Assembly: GCA_039000515.1 (NCBI GenBank)
Contig: JBCFYV010000001.1
Location: forward strand, 49,312,032 to 49,376,031
Source: Timema cristinae
Taxonomy: Eukaryota; Arthropoda; Insecta; Phasmatodea; Timematidae
Reading direction: 5' to 3'
Length of the DNA stretch: 64,000 nt
The notes below the pieces were generated by a model. The model searched no databases. It had not been told where the DNA came from and saw nothing but the letters and a program-made list of their open reading frames with translations. Position 1 is the first letter of the stretch. Every line of letters starts with the position of its first letter. A program made the translations under genes and the position numbers. Shown here piece after piece: positions 1 through 11,775 of the stretch.

Positions 1-911
1 TCACTATCACCATCACCTCGTCTCATTAGGTAAGAGCCCAAAAGAAAAGGATGTACGATCAGTACATTCGGGCATTCCCTGGACAAAGGTACATTAGTAC
101 TGACTAAATTTCTACACATTAGACTATGAGTGATGTAACCCAGGTGCCCCATTCTATCTAATTGCCTGGGTATTTCAAGCAGACTCTCTTGAAATGGTTT
201 TAAGATTTTTAAACCGTTTTATCCCAATGTTGTTCTTCCCACTCCTACACACATATCTTGATCACATTTAGAAAAATACCCGTAACGGGTACCAACAAAA
301 CTGTGACCTCCAGGCATTTTTATATTTTTTTTCTTATTCTAACAGATAGCCTTCCTCTTTTCAAGTCTGTCAGTATTTCTAGTTTACTTCTTCCTCTCTG
401 TCCATCAATATTTTCCTCCATGATCAACTTCGGTAAACAATCCACATTCTATTAAAGGTTATTTCCTATATTTTCCTATGATGGAAGTCCACCATATTAA
501 AGATGTTGACAACATAAGTAGCTTATCTGCGCGGTGTTTTATCATACATGTCACGCGTCTTGGTACTCGTCCTAGCTATCCAGACACACTAATATGTTAT
601 GAATGAGAAGGATAGAACTTAGAGGAAATGTAGCTTCATTAACGTGTAAAGGAGTGAGCAGAAGGTGAAAAATCCCCCCATTACCTTGGTTGGGATTCAG
701 AACCCAAAATCCCGTAACCGGAAACCAACAAGATGCAAGTGACGTATTTCTCACGTGCCCATAGGTGTCGGTAGCTGCAAAGTTGAAAAATACTCACGTA
801 ATATTTGAATTAATTAAAAAGTCAAATACCAATAATATTATTAAATTGTATTCAAAGTTAATTTACATAATACAAAGTTTTTCAAAAAATTAATTACATA
901 ATCAATTTATA
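1..911. other. Intergenic, nothing recognised
   Basis: AT-rich single-copy-looking sequence. Short open frames exist (for example 258-455) but have no recognisable motif, no coding-like composition and no convincing splice context. I see no gene, RNA or element boundary here. Confidence 0.5.
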
Positions 912-1147
912 TCGCTGCGATTTACTGCGGGTTATACGCCACTGCACTATTAACTAATGTTATAGATGATGAAGGTTGAATGTATAGGAAATATACCCAC
1001 ATTTGAGTGGAGCGATAGTGTAAAACCAGTTAGGTAAAAATAACACTCGGTAAACCCGACCGGGATAGAACCTTGATCTCCCCATCATCGGCAGTCTAGT
1101 CTATTGCGATAGTGACACCTTAGAACATGTGGCCTCCAAAGCGGGTA
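912..1147 (-). repeat. SINE group A copy, minus strand
   Basis: Read on the minus strand, a tRNA-like head lies at the right end (GGCCACxTxTTCTAAGGTG-type start near 1130 and a degenerate B box near 1065-1080). A body follows, then the shared tail near 912-940 (GCGTATAACCCG with part of AGTAA). It aligns piece by piece with the full-length copy at 33174-33417, although indels show it is old. Target duplications are not clear. Confidence 0.7.
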
Positions 1148-1187
1148 TATATAAGTTTAATTAACCTTGGACAGCACACCAAATAAA

Positions 1188-1213
1188 AATCACGAAGGCG
1201 TATAACCCGAATG
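1188..1213 (+). repeat. SINE shared-tail fragment
   Basis: The string GCGTATAACCCGAATGGTAG matches the 3' tail common to SINE groups A and B. Only the tail is present, immediately downstream of a minus-strand group A copy. It is either a 5'-truncated insertion or the remnant of a decayed SINE. Confidence 0.5.
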
Positions 1214-1768
1214 GTAGTAATACTCGTACATTGTACTAAATATATATTTCTTAAATCACCAAGCCAAGGGGTCAGTAACTTAAATAAATTACTGAAAAGA
1301 TAAATTAATTAAAAAAAAACACCCATTTTAAGCCACACTTGGGCTCAATCCAAATTTTCTAGCAAGATTTACCAACCAGTGAACCACAGGGAACGTCACA
1401 GCTACTGTTGAAGATACGCTCGTCTTCTCAAGAGAGCCCCATTTGACCGAGCTTGTCCAAGATGCAAATTCGCTGCCCCTGAGGACTTAGCATCACGGCA
1501 AACATGTAAATGACTCGGACACAATGGCCCTGACTTGATGGGGGTATGCTCGTCGAGGGAATAAGGGTTAATGAGGGCTGTTTCATTACCTCTCTCGCAT
1601 AGAGGTATTTATCAAGGTGTTTACTGGCCTGGATCTGATAACAACGGCACTTGGGACGTCGGGAGGGATTCCCCGTCTCTTCTACACATTTAACATGTTA
1701 GCAGGACTATAGTTGGGCTACTCCACTCTTTAGATAACTTTATAGGGTGGGATTTTGTTGATAGCAGG
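1214..1768. other. Intergenic, nothing recognised
   Basis: Moderate-GC unique-looking sequence leading into the 44-bp minisatellite. I see no reading frame or motif I can support. Confidence 0.4.
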
Positions 1769-2208
1769 GCTCAACTCTTACAGGGGTGGAAAAACTGACA
1801 TCATTCAACACTGCTCAACTCTTACAGGGGTGTAGAAACAGACCTCACTCAGCACTGCTCAACTCTTACAGGAGTGTAGAAACAGACCTCACTCAGCACT
1901 GCTCAACTCTTACAGGGGTGTAGAAACAGACCTCACTCAGCACTGCTCAACTCTTACAGGGGTGTAGAAACAGACCTCACTCAGCACTGCTCAACTCTTA
2001 CAGGGGTGGAGAAACTGACATCATTCAACACTGCTCAACTCTTACAGGGGTGGAGAAACTGACATCATTCAACACTGCTCAACTCTTACAGGGGTGTAGA
2101 AACAGACCTCACTGAGCACTGCTCAACTCTTACAGGGGTGTAGAAACAGACCTCACTCAGCACTGTTCAACACTTACAGGGGTGTAGAAACAGACCTCAC
2201 TCATCAGG
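1769..2208. repeat. 44-bp minisatellite, ten units, two variants
   Basis: Ten consecutive 44-bp units each begin GCTCAACTCTTACAGG. Two sequence variants differ at several linked positions: one reads TGTAGAAACAGACCTCACTC, the other TGGAGAAACTGACATCATTC. Their order is B-A-A-A-A-B-B-A-A-A. The final unit degenerates. There are no spacers between units, so this is a tandem array and not a CRISPR. Confidence 0.95.
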
Positions 2209-2647
2209 GCCCCCAGTTTTTGAAACTTACGAGTAACGTGTTGCTAGCGGATTGATTACACAATTCTCGCTCGCATTCTTTCTTCAATTATATCTTTTTG
2301 AATAAGAGTTTTTGGAATAAAAGCGGTACTGCACAATATATATAATTGTTTTAGATCCACAATGCAGTCCTTGAAGTCTTTTCATTAGGGCTTAAGTAAC
2401 CATTTTGAGCACCTCCTATGACGCTAAACAAATCCACATCACTGGAGCACAAATATAACAATTGTTTGTAAATTAGTTCTAATGGGACACATGTTTTTAT
2501 TTGAACTTTTTAAATTATCCATTTATTAGAGGTGTATAACGTGTACTATATGAACTAACTAACTATATTATCACATGACTTTGAAAATAGCTTAAGTCTA
2601 GAATAAACAGAGTCCAGCCCCCACCCGTTAATTCATCAATGTGAAGG

Positions 2648-2755
2648 AAAAACTACATTTCACCGATGATACAGTTTTTTGGCCATGCCAGGAATTAAAC
2701 CCGGAACCCTTAGCTGAAATACAGACAAGCTACCGACTGAGATAAGGAGTCAAAC
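2648..2755 (-). repeat. tRNA-derived SINE head fragment
   Basis: On the minus strand there is an A-box-like stretch (CTCAGTCGGTAGCTTGTC, near 2725-2745) and a B-box-like stretch (GGGTTTAATTCC, near 2692-2705) at tRNA-like spacing. The anticodon arm and 3' half do not fold convincingly, so I read it as a SINE head and not a tRNA gene. Confidence 0.5.
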
Positions 2756-3089
2756 AACCTTTTGAACTTTTTTTTTGTCTCAGTCCACTGCTGAATTGGG
2801 TCCAACATGGTGCGGTAAACTCTCCATATTATGGTCCTTGAAACGTACCAACACTATAGTGTCGCTAGTCATTATCATACATCTTTATTCTAATGGGGCA
2901 GGGATTAGAAAGGTAGAATTTTAGAGTGATTGTACCTAAAGTCACGTATGGTGAGATTGGGAAAACATTTAATGAAAATACACCTCTGTACAATTGGATG
3001 GGATGTAATCCTTGACCTTCACGTCTCCAGCAAACCAGACTGGATGAGACTGACGACTGTAACCACGTTATCATGGATGGAAGATATAG

Positions 3090-3335
3090 GTTGTTTAACC
3101 ACGCTTCTTAAGTTCCGCACAACTCGCATCGGTGGGCATGCTAGCTACTCACTTAGTCGTTCAAATCACGACTTGATATAATAAGGGGTGGTTTTCCTAA
3201 ATGGTTTCCGACACTCCATACACGCAAATTGAGGTACACATCCTATAAACTCTATTCCCTCCTCTCTATCCTATTAGTGTAAATACCCTTCAACTGCTAG
3301 GACGTGTAGTAAGACGTGGTTAAGAAACCGTAAAG
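3090..3335 (+). repeat. SINE group A copy, plus strand
   Basis: The head is degraded (B-box remnant CGTTCAAATCACGA near 3160-3173). The body is recognisable (GGGGTGGTTTTCCTAAATGGTTTCC, then CACTCCATACACGCAAATTG), and the tail ends GTGTAGTAAGACGTGG at about 3330. It is colinear with the 33174-33417 copy. Confidence 0.7.
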
Positions 3336-3399
3336 GAAACCATGAGATTAATTCCTCAAATTAATATAAATAATAATCTATTATTAATATTGGCTAGCC

Positions 3400-3605
3400 C
3401 ATGATTTATTTTCATCAGTAGTGCATCTTTCTGTAGGCATAAGGGTCCCGGGTTGGATACTCAGCTCAGCCACATAAATTGTTTAAAATGGAACATCCCC
3501 ATCAACACTGAAATTTAACTGCTGGAGGATTGTGTATTGTGTTTGTTCTAGAGTTAAGTTAGTTTGTAAGACATGTGCTGCTGGCATAGCCAGTTGGTTC
3601 ATTAA
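3400..3605 (+). repeat. SINE group C copy
   Basis: A tRNA-like B box (GGGTTGGATACTC; GGTCCCGGGTT just before) is followed by a body containing GTTCTAGAGTTAAGTTAGTT and TGTAAGACATGTGCT. The same body recurs at about 30605-30775 and 42128-42325, which defines a third SINE group with a tail unrelated to that of groups A and B. Confidence 0.6.
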
Positions 3606-6600
3606 GTTCACTCTGAATACCTATAATAACGAAGAAAAGTGAAAAACCAGTGAACCACTTAATTTAAAGGTATGTACTGTACGTGTGAAAATTTTAAAAA
3701 CTTGAAACAGTAGGTGTATTTCGGTGACCGCACGGTCAAAAGGCGCTATTATAATTATAGACTAGATTTCCAATGACGGGGAGATTATTGTTCGATACAA
3801 GTTGAGTGTCGAGAAAATCAAATACACTTTATGTTCGATCCCAAGATATGGAGGGAAGATCATCTGCCACTTTTTAAAACAACAACAACAATAATAATAC
3901 ATTTTGAAATATAAGAGAATACTTACCTCTTTATTAAACATATTTATCCTTTGACGTCTTCTATTGAGTTCTTCGTGTTAATTTTCGTGATCGGTAGTAA
4001 CTACTCAGAGCTGATGATGACAAGTGAAGAGCGAGTCTCGTTCAGAATGGAAATAAAACAAGTGAGATGTTTATTTGAAGAGAGTGACATCATGGGCATT
4101 ATTCTTTTTTCCTGGGGAGATCTGACCCATTTATATTTTTATCTAAACGTATTTCCATAATCCAACATCAGAAAATGTTAGAACTTTTAGAAGAAACATC
4201 CTAAGCTTATTGTATATTTTAAAATTCTCAAGACAATCTGTATTTTACTTAAAGAGCTTAGATCTCCTAATATACATAGTAAATCATTTTACACTCGTCA
4301 ATAAATATTTATCTTTTAACCAATATGCCATAAAATACGATAAATTGTAACTTCGAGTTTAACTTTCATGTATTATATATTCGACATATAGATCAAGGAC
4401 ATATAATACGTATATCACACATTATTATTATTATTATTATTTCTGTTTTATTAGTTGTAATCTTAATAATATATTCACCCGGACGTCCATAGGTAGGATT
4501 AGGATGAATAAATATTGACATTATTAAAGATAGTCCACAGAAAGTTGCAATTATTGTGTTTTTTATTGTAATTTTTCTTAGTACAATTCATTCATTGATT
4601 CATTTTATCTATATTGTTCAATGTTGTATTCTATGTATTTTCATCAACTCTTGTAGGTGTTTAGATGGTACCATTGTTGTAGGTGTTTAGATGGTACCAT
4701 TGTTGTAGGTAGTTTCATTACTAAACAATGAATATAGCACTATCCAGAAAGCGTTCTCCAGCACATCGAGTGGTCCCGAGTTTTAAAGGTCATCGTATCA
4801 TTATCAGAACTAGCCGAGTAAAGGTATATTTTTTTCTTTCTCCATAGGAGTGGCACCCACTAAGCACTCCAGTCACACCAACTTATAATTTTTAATATCA
4901 TATTATATGTAGGTAGTTTAAGTGTCGTCGTTATTTACCGGTTTTTTATATATTTTATTATAATACTTACAACTAGTTCTTCACTCGGTGGGTTTTATTA
5001 TAATACCCATCCAATGTTAAAAATAGATTTCGAGACGTTAATTTTTCCCAGAAAATAAGCCAACAGTTAGTATTAAAATAAAGATTTTAGCAACATTTTT
5101 ATTACTGGTTACAACTAGGCTTCTCATAGCTTAGGTATAATAGCTATGAACGTCCTAAAAACTAGTGTTCTATAGCCACCATTTTAATTGAAGATGTCCG
5201 TAATGTTCATATTATAATATTACCTGGGAGGAACCTTTCAAAGCTGGTCCAATGTAAACCCTTTAATAAGAAGATGAGAAAATGGCTATAAAGTAGTGTT
5301 TAATAGCCGCCACACTGAAATAAAATGGCTGTAATAAATGTATAATCTTATATGTTAACCAGACATCCAACCTATGTCCATGAGAACATTCAACAACATA
5401 CGTGTAGTGTTTCATTGTGGAAAAGTAACAGACTACTACCATCTTATTTTGATATATATTAGTAGGAAGTAGAATAGAGTACCTTTATTTAAAATAGGTA
5501 AAGATTTTCATTTCCTCCTTTTATTTTGGAAACTTCAAGTTTTATATAGTTTTAGTGGAATTAGTGTTGAGCAAAATCAACTCCTTCCATTTACGGGACT
5601 GTTAATATTGTCAACAGAGGCTTAGCCTGGAGAGGGAGAGGGGAAGTGATAGATAGTGTGAGGTTTAGCTTTATCTCGTTATATCGAGGGTGGTTTGGAC
5701 GGGGGAGAGGGGTCATTGGGTCGGGCTGCCCCTGCGGGGAGCTGGCACACCTGTCAGGGGCACTGCACCCCCCCCCCTCCATTTTCGTCCTTTTCACCCT
5801 ATCAGTCAAACCTCGCATATGGATTAGGACCATTCATTTTGAAACTTATGGGTTGCAAGTATTTCTCGCATCTCACACAAATTTCAAACACCTGAAAGGT
5901 TTGAACTGCGAAAACTGATGTCACACTTGAGGCTTGCGAAAGAATTCAGCTCGCCAGCTAGGCATCAGGCCAAATTCCGTTTGTCTGGCGATTAGAGGAA
6001 TATAAAACAAAATGGAAGCACCTCTTCCTTATCGGTTGTAACTTTCTGAGAATGATTTTGTTGATGGAAACGTGCCATTGTGCAAAATATATTTGTAAAA
6101 TTAAAAATTATTATTGCTTTTTACTAATCAAACACTCTTTCAAACAAAATGTTTTTTTCTGAAAATTATTTAAGTTTACTTAGCTAAGTCTTAATATGAA
6201 GTCATCTTGACCAACTTGGTTGTGTGATGTTCTTATAGTTTAGAGTTTGTGGGTTAAAATATGCACCAGTCTTTTTTTAATTATTAAATTGTATCTCGCC
6301 GGAAAGAAAATCCTCTCTATTTATAAGTTGAATTAATAAAAAAAATTAGAAACATATATTCTAGCTAAGCCTAGAAGTTAAAATGAAAACAGTACATTAA
6401 ATTAAAAATGTTGTGTATGTGTGAATAGTAAAAAAAAGTTAGTGGGTTTTAAAGAATAAAAAATTAGGTACATATTTAATAAAAACATCTCTATAAAATC
6501 TGATTATTCTCGGGATAGTGAAAACTGTTAAGCCTATTCAATCTATTTATGTTTTATCAAAAATATTTCGAAATAAATAATTAAAACTATATGCATACAA

Positions 6601-7385
6601 CCTTCGAATTAACAAGTAATATTTTTTACCAGAAAAATATTGAAAATCGAGTGAGGATCGATCGTGGAATCTTAATAGGATAGTCCGAACAGTTATGACG
6701 TGGTGTACAAATAAATAATTATCTTTGTGTTTAAACTTATTTTTTTAAATAATCACCTTTTCTTCTGATAGTAAGCCATGAACAATTTGATGAAATAAAT
6801 ACCTGCCAAGTAAGTAAAGGTCCTTTCAAACTAGATCCTCCCTCTTATTTTTCTAGCTACTAGAGTAAAGCGTGTCCTGACGTAAGCTAACAAATCGGTT
6901 TATCAATATTGAGCATGATGTATGATGTAAGTAATGCCTTAACGCGCTGAAAGGGTGTAATATTTTAACTGGGCAGGGACAATATACCGGCTTGAATGGA
7001 TGGAGGGGGAGGGGTCGATCAACAAACAGACTGCCACAAATGACGCCACTGGTAGAGTTGAATGTTAGATTCATTAACTACCCAGCAGGGAGCTGTCGTT
7101 ACCGGTGTTTTATTCGTGTTGTTTAGCTGCTCAATACAATATGGCGGTGGCTCGCGGTGGGTGGTGTGGAGGGAGTCACTTAAAGCTAGCCACGCTTACA
7201 TTTTTACAATATTGCGCAACGTTACAAATACAAAACTGTTTGTTGAGCTTCATTTTTTTAATTTCTATTCTCAAAAAGATAGTATTACTCAAGTTATTAT
7301 AATATGTTTTACATCCTAACTAAATGAAAATACCCACATAAGTATTTTGGTAGGCACGCAATCTAAACATTAATATAAACTAGGT
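3606..7385. other. Intergenic block, only simple repeats
   Basis: No gene is supported. The block contains an (ATT)n run near 4423-4441 and a 26-bp exact tandem duplication at 4651-4702 (unit starts TTGTAGGTGTTTAGATGG). A G/C-rich island near 5690-5780 has overlapping short frames on both strands that look accidental. The frame at 3951-4160 (69 codons) matches nothing I know. Confidence 0.45.
4651..4702. repeat. 26-bp tandem duplication
   Basis: Two identical 26-bp units (TTGTAGGTGTTTAGATGGTA followed by CCATTG) are directly adjacent, with an 8-bp partial third unit. The lack of divergence suggests a recent slippage or duplication event. Confidence 0.9.
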
Positions 7386-7458
7386 ATTTATCCTGGGAAC
7401 GGAGAGGTCCTGGCTTGAATCCCGGATGGCTATATTGAGGGTATTTTTCCCATTTTTT
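7386..7458 (+). repeat. SINE group A head fragment
   Basis: A B-box-like GGCTTGAATCCC is followed by the group A sequence around TATATTGAGGGTATTTTTCCC. It stops just before a complete minus-strand group A copy, giving a head-to-tail pair in opposite orientation. Confidence 0.45.
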
Positions 7459-7460
7459 TA

Positions 7461-7693
7461 GCACCACGTCTTACTAACCGATCTGGTTGTACGCATGTGC
7501 ACTAATAACGCTAATGGTTTTAGGGCTAAGGGAGGTAATATTTATAGGAAGTGTAATAGAATTTGCGTGGAAGGCTAGTGGAAAACCAATTCGGGAAAAA
7601 AATACTTTCAGTACAACTGACCTAGATTTGAACCGAGCAGTCTAATCTACTGTTAGAGTGACGCCTTAGACCGTGTGGCTTCCGTAATGGGGC
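7461..7693 (-). repeat. SINE group A copy, minus strand
   Basis: The copy begins on the plus strand with AGCACCACGTCTTACTAACC, the reverse complement of the shared tail. It passes through the body (GGAAGTGTAATAGAATTTGC) and ends in the head with GACGCCTTAGACCGTGTGGC. The B-box complement GATTTGAACC lies near 7627. The structure is complete but the sequence is diverged. Confidence 0.75.
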
Positions 7694-8600
7694 TTTCTTA
7701 AATTATTCCTCCTTCTACTTCCATGCAAATGCGAGTACATTTTCCTCCATACAACACCTAACACATTAGCGTATTTAATACCCATGATCATATGATGTGT
7801 CACATCTCATACAGAGTTGTATTGTGGTGATATTTACTGTTTTATTGATGAGTTATTTTACCTCTCGCTCCCTCTTATCTCACGGACTTTTCTACACATT
7901 GGGCAAAAAAATTACTGTTGGGGATATAGCCCACTCCCTCCCCAATGGGTTAGGTACCCGTTCCCAACTTACTAGCCAGCCTAGCCCAAGGGCTTATCCC
8001 AAATTGTTTCATAATTATTGTTTAAACGGCCCTTTCATTAAACATCGGACTGTAGCTCCTAGTCAGTGCCAGTTAGGGCCTATAGCCTGCCCTCCCCAAT
8101 AAGAACAAGCCTCGTGTCGCAACAATATTTGTGGAAGTAAATAACCATATCCAAGGGTTACCCCAACATTTTTATAAGAGGTTATTTACTTTCCAAGCGA
8201 GCTTCATTGAAGAGCTACGCTTTGAGGCGCCGCTCCCTTGAAATGGCTTCATCCCCGAGCTAGTCTCAATGGCGGCAACCGCTGGAAGTTTAACACCTGG
8301 AACCTTTGATAGCTCCCCCAACTACCCCAATAAAACCACCCTATCATGTTCCTCGCCGCTGTTGAATCACCTGGGCCATTGTGCACAGTCGTTGTGTCAG
8401 ATAGGGTTAGTCGGGCTCTTGGCAAATGGCCAACAAGGGTGGGATTGCCAGTTAAGGGCAGGACTTTTGAACTTTTTATAGCAAGAAAAAAAATCTGCAA
8501 AATAAACCATATATTTATCCAGTAGAAGCTCAGAGCTTAATTTTCTTCAAAAAGTTAGCTCATCAGTTCTTGAAGATTGTAAAAGGGTGTCCTTTTTTTC
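7694..8600. other. Intergenic, nothing recognised
   Basis: Moderate-GC sequence with short frames on both strands at 7797-8102 and 8249-8500. None carries a recognisable domain. It could be an old LTR or leader remnant, but no LTR ends or polypurine tract are visible. Confidence 0.35.
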
Positions 8601-8779
8601 ATTGTAGTTTAAAGCCCGCGAGGAAAATTCCATTTAAAGAAAGTCCCCTAATTTTAGTTTTACCCCATTGGGGTTTAACCGGGTCGCCCGGTTAACCCGG
8701 GGGGTTTGTTAAGTTACCCGAAAAGAGACATTAAGTGATTTATGAAGTTTTAACCAGTGTAACCCCAACCTAACTTCCA

Positions 8780-8905
8780 AACTAAAAAAAACCCCTGGTG
8801 ACCGTTGGGATCACCCCCCATAAGGAAAAATTTTCCCAAAGGTACCAACCCGGGAATCAAACCTGGGCCCTTAGGCTCGTAACATGGTGCATTTCCCAAC
8901 CAGGG
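8780..8905 (-). repeat. tRNA-derived SINE head, decayed
   Basis: On the minus strand GGTTTGATTCCCGGG (B box, around 8848-8862) lies downstream of an A-box-like CTGGTTGGGAAATGC (around 8887-8901). The spacing is tRNA-like. The sequence lies in the homopolymer-inflated block, so detail is uncertain. Confidence 0.45.
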
Positions 8906-8949
8906 GCGATTAAGGGTGTCCTAAAATTTTGAAAATTTTCTTTAAAATT

Positions 8950-9098
8950 TAAAATGATGTAAATGTGGGGAATCCCAGGTCCCCCGTGGTTGGGTTCCAC
9001 TTTAAAACTGAAAGGCCCTTAATTTCACCTACAATCCCCTCCCCATTAAAATTAGGTAAGGGGTTTAAAACCCCGAAGGGGGAGTAAGACGCGGTGTA
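8950..9098 (+). repeat. SINE group B 3' part, decayed or mis-sequenced
   Basis: GGGAATCCCAGGTCCCCCGT corresponds to the group B segment GGAATGCCAGGCCTCCACCG seen at 41304-41323. It continues through the Y-rich stretch to GGAGTAAGACGCGGTG. Extra or missing homopolymer bases relative to the clean copies account for many of the differences. Confidence 0.6.
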
Positions 9099-11520
9099 AT
9101 AAAATAATTTTAAAAAAAATAATAATAAAAAAAAATTTAAAAAATAATTAAAAAAAAGTCTGAAATCAAATACCGCTAGCTTATCTATGACAGATATTCA
9201 ACAACTGTTGAACACCCGTGAAAAATTTAAAAACTCTATATTTTTTCTGAAGAAATATTTGTTTTATTTGACAAAATTAAAAATTTTCTAAAGAATTCAA
9301 AAACACTAACCCCTTTTTTGTGTTTTTTATTCCACCTAAATCCTAACCCTGTGTGTTTAAATGGGGGGGAATGGTTTGAAAATAGATTTATTTTAGTTTT
9401 AAAGATTAGATGAGTAAAAAAGGAAAAAATTAATTGAACTGTGTTCGTTAAAATGAAAAAAAAAACTGTTAAAATTATGCCATGGGACCCCAATGTGACC
9501 CGTTTTGATCTGTCACTGGGTGCGTGTCGTCTTTGGATGTGAACATCATTGATTTTTCCCAAATAAAAACTCGGCTCGTGATTTTTTTTTAAAAACCCTT
9601 TTGTGCATCCCCTCTAAACATTTTAAAAAAGTTATGGTAATTAACAGTCGCCTTTAGTCAAAAGATCCCCAGAAAGGGCCCCTTGGTGAAAAATACTTTC
9701 CCCCTTTCCATTTATGATTTGCGGGCGGAAGTCGGGGTTTTGTTTGATCTGGTTTAAGTTAGTTTTAGTTCATGTTCTGAAAAAATTAGCGGTTGAGTAA
9801 GTGCATTTAGATAACTCAAATAAAAATAAAAAAAAGTAAGTAAACAAACTAGGTTGCACACGTGGTCTCAATGTCCGTGTTCGGTTTGGTTTCGGTGACC
9901 GGGAAAAAGTGGAATTCGAAAACCCCCGGGCACTGGGGGTGATTTTTCTCAAACGGGTTCCTTTCTTTCTCCCCGCAAAAAAAATACTTTTCCTTAAATT
10001 CTACCCCCTCAACCCCGTGAGTTTTACTATATTAAATGTGAGAAATTTTTTTAGAAAAATAGAAAAACAGTTTTTTCAAATTTGGTTTTCCGTTGTGGGG
10101 GTCCGAGGTTTAAAGCTTTCGGGGATCAAACCTGCAAAAAGGGTGGAATCCCCCAAGTACCAGTAGGGGGGGAATGGGGAAAGGGGGTTTTAAAGGAAAA
10201 AATTTCCCTGGTTTATGGAGGGGGGAAGTTAGAAAAAAACAAAGGGGGGAAAAAAATCAACAAACCCCCCCAGGGTTCGAGCAAATCTTCTGAATTGGCA
10301 AAATCCCATAAACCCCTTTGCCCCACGTTGCCCAACGAAAGGGGGTTTAATTCCTTTAGCCCTTTAAAAATGAAAAGAGGATTTATTTATTTGGGATGGG
10401 CAATTTTCCCATTTAGGTAAAAAAAAATAAGGCCCCCAATAGTCGGAACCCCGTCCACGGATAGAGAGGGTGAAAGTGCAGAATGTTGTCTTTTTGTATA
10501 CATTTCGGGGGAAAAACTTGTTAAACTTTCGGAAAAATAATTTTTTTTTGTAATACTCAGTTCTTTTTAATCCACCCTAAAGTTGCATTAGGTAATAAAG
10601 AGAGTAGGGAAGGGTTGACTTAAAATTTTTCAATCAGATATTGGGTACGCGGTGATCTAGTTTATGAGCAATAGTAAGGGGATGTTGAAAGTGCAGAAAA
10701 TTTTAAATAATAGTAAAAAAGTAGATCTGAAGGGAATTAGAAAACATTTTTATGAAAACAGAGAATACAGATTGGGGGTGTAATTAAAAGGGTTAATGAG
10801 CTTAAATATAGTTGCTTTTGTCCCAATTTGACCCCTCAAAAAAAAGTTTGTTTTACAAACCCCTTTCTATAGTGATCACATTTAATATTATTAAAATACA
10901 GGCCCCCAAATTTGCAGTATGTTTTTTGAAACGGAAAAAAGGGAAAAAGAAAATAAATTTTGAAAAATTTTCATATTTCGGTGTCCAAACCCCAAAAATC
11001 TAGGTCACCCAAACGAGTCAATAAGGAAAAGGTCGGGGAAAACAAACTTAAGAGGGGGGGGAATTTAATTTGGTGATTTAAGGGGAAAAAAAAATCGAGG
11101 AGTGAAAGGAGGAGGAAGAAGCAGGGGCGTTTTGGTTAAATCCAAATGGAAAAGGGGTGGTCTAACTCGAAGAACCCCCGTTTAAAAATAAATGTTTAAA
11201 GCTCAATAAAAAAAGGAAAAGAAATTTTCAAAACCCAAAAATTTAATTGTTTTGAGTTAAAAAAGGAACCCCGCCCTTCCACAACCATCAAGTTCTTACT
11301 ACAACTCGAACCTGTCAAATCTAGAGCTAGGCTACATCTGGCGCCCCCCCACCCTAACCGACTGGGATCAATGCTATTAAAAGGTGTGAACCGCACTGCA
11401 AAGGGCCCCTTCGCACTTCTCAATGACAAGCTGTTGAATTATTAGGAGCAGGGGTGGACAGTCGTGGCATTTGCATCGTGACAAAAAACTGTGTTAGGGA
11501 CAGATATAATATTATTCATT

Positions 11521-11775
11521 TAATTTACAGCAGCCCCATGCTTCTTTGGTGCTGGACGGGGACAGCTCACAGCTGACCTTCTGACAGTCAACATTTAGGT
11601 ATATAGCTAAATTTTGACTGCCGGGAAGTGACAGCTGCTAAACACATGTTTTTGCAGATAAATTTGGTTCGGGTAGGGATACACAATTGGGTCTGGTTGG
11701 TAACTTTTCAAAGCCGTCAGCTGTGAGCTGTTGGGCTGTTCCGTCAGAAACCAAAGAGCCATGGGGCAACTGTAA
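11521..11775. mobile_element. Small inverted-repeat (foldback) element
   Basis: Two ~60-bp arms face each other: the left arm includes ACAGCTCACAGCTGAC (about 11565-11580) and the right arm GTCAGCTGTGAGCTGT (about 11716-11731). The homology extends outward through the CCCCATG.TTCTTTGGT and ACCAAAGAGCCATGGGG segments. There is no coding capacity. The size and structure fit a MITE or foldback element; no target duplication was assigned. Confidence 0.6.

Larger units (their letters stand above)
8601..11450. other. Low-quality, homopolymer-inflated sequence
   Basis: Runs of three to nine identical bases occur continuously, and repeats that are clean elsewhere appear here with extra bases. The shared SINE tail at about 9068-9098 reads GGGTTTAAAACCCCGAAGGG, whereas clean copies read GCGTATAACCCGAACGGGT. 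This pattern fits an unpolished long-read consensus better than biology. Reading frames in this block should not be trusted. Confidence 0.6.

Noticed and set aside
1769..2208. CRISPR-like array
   Set aside because: Units are contiguous with no spacers, and the genome is eukaryotic.
5591..5918. Overlapping frames on both strands in a GC-rich island
   Set aside because: Frames overlap fully and contain poly-C derived proline runs; nothing distinguishes either as coding.
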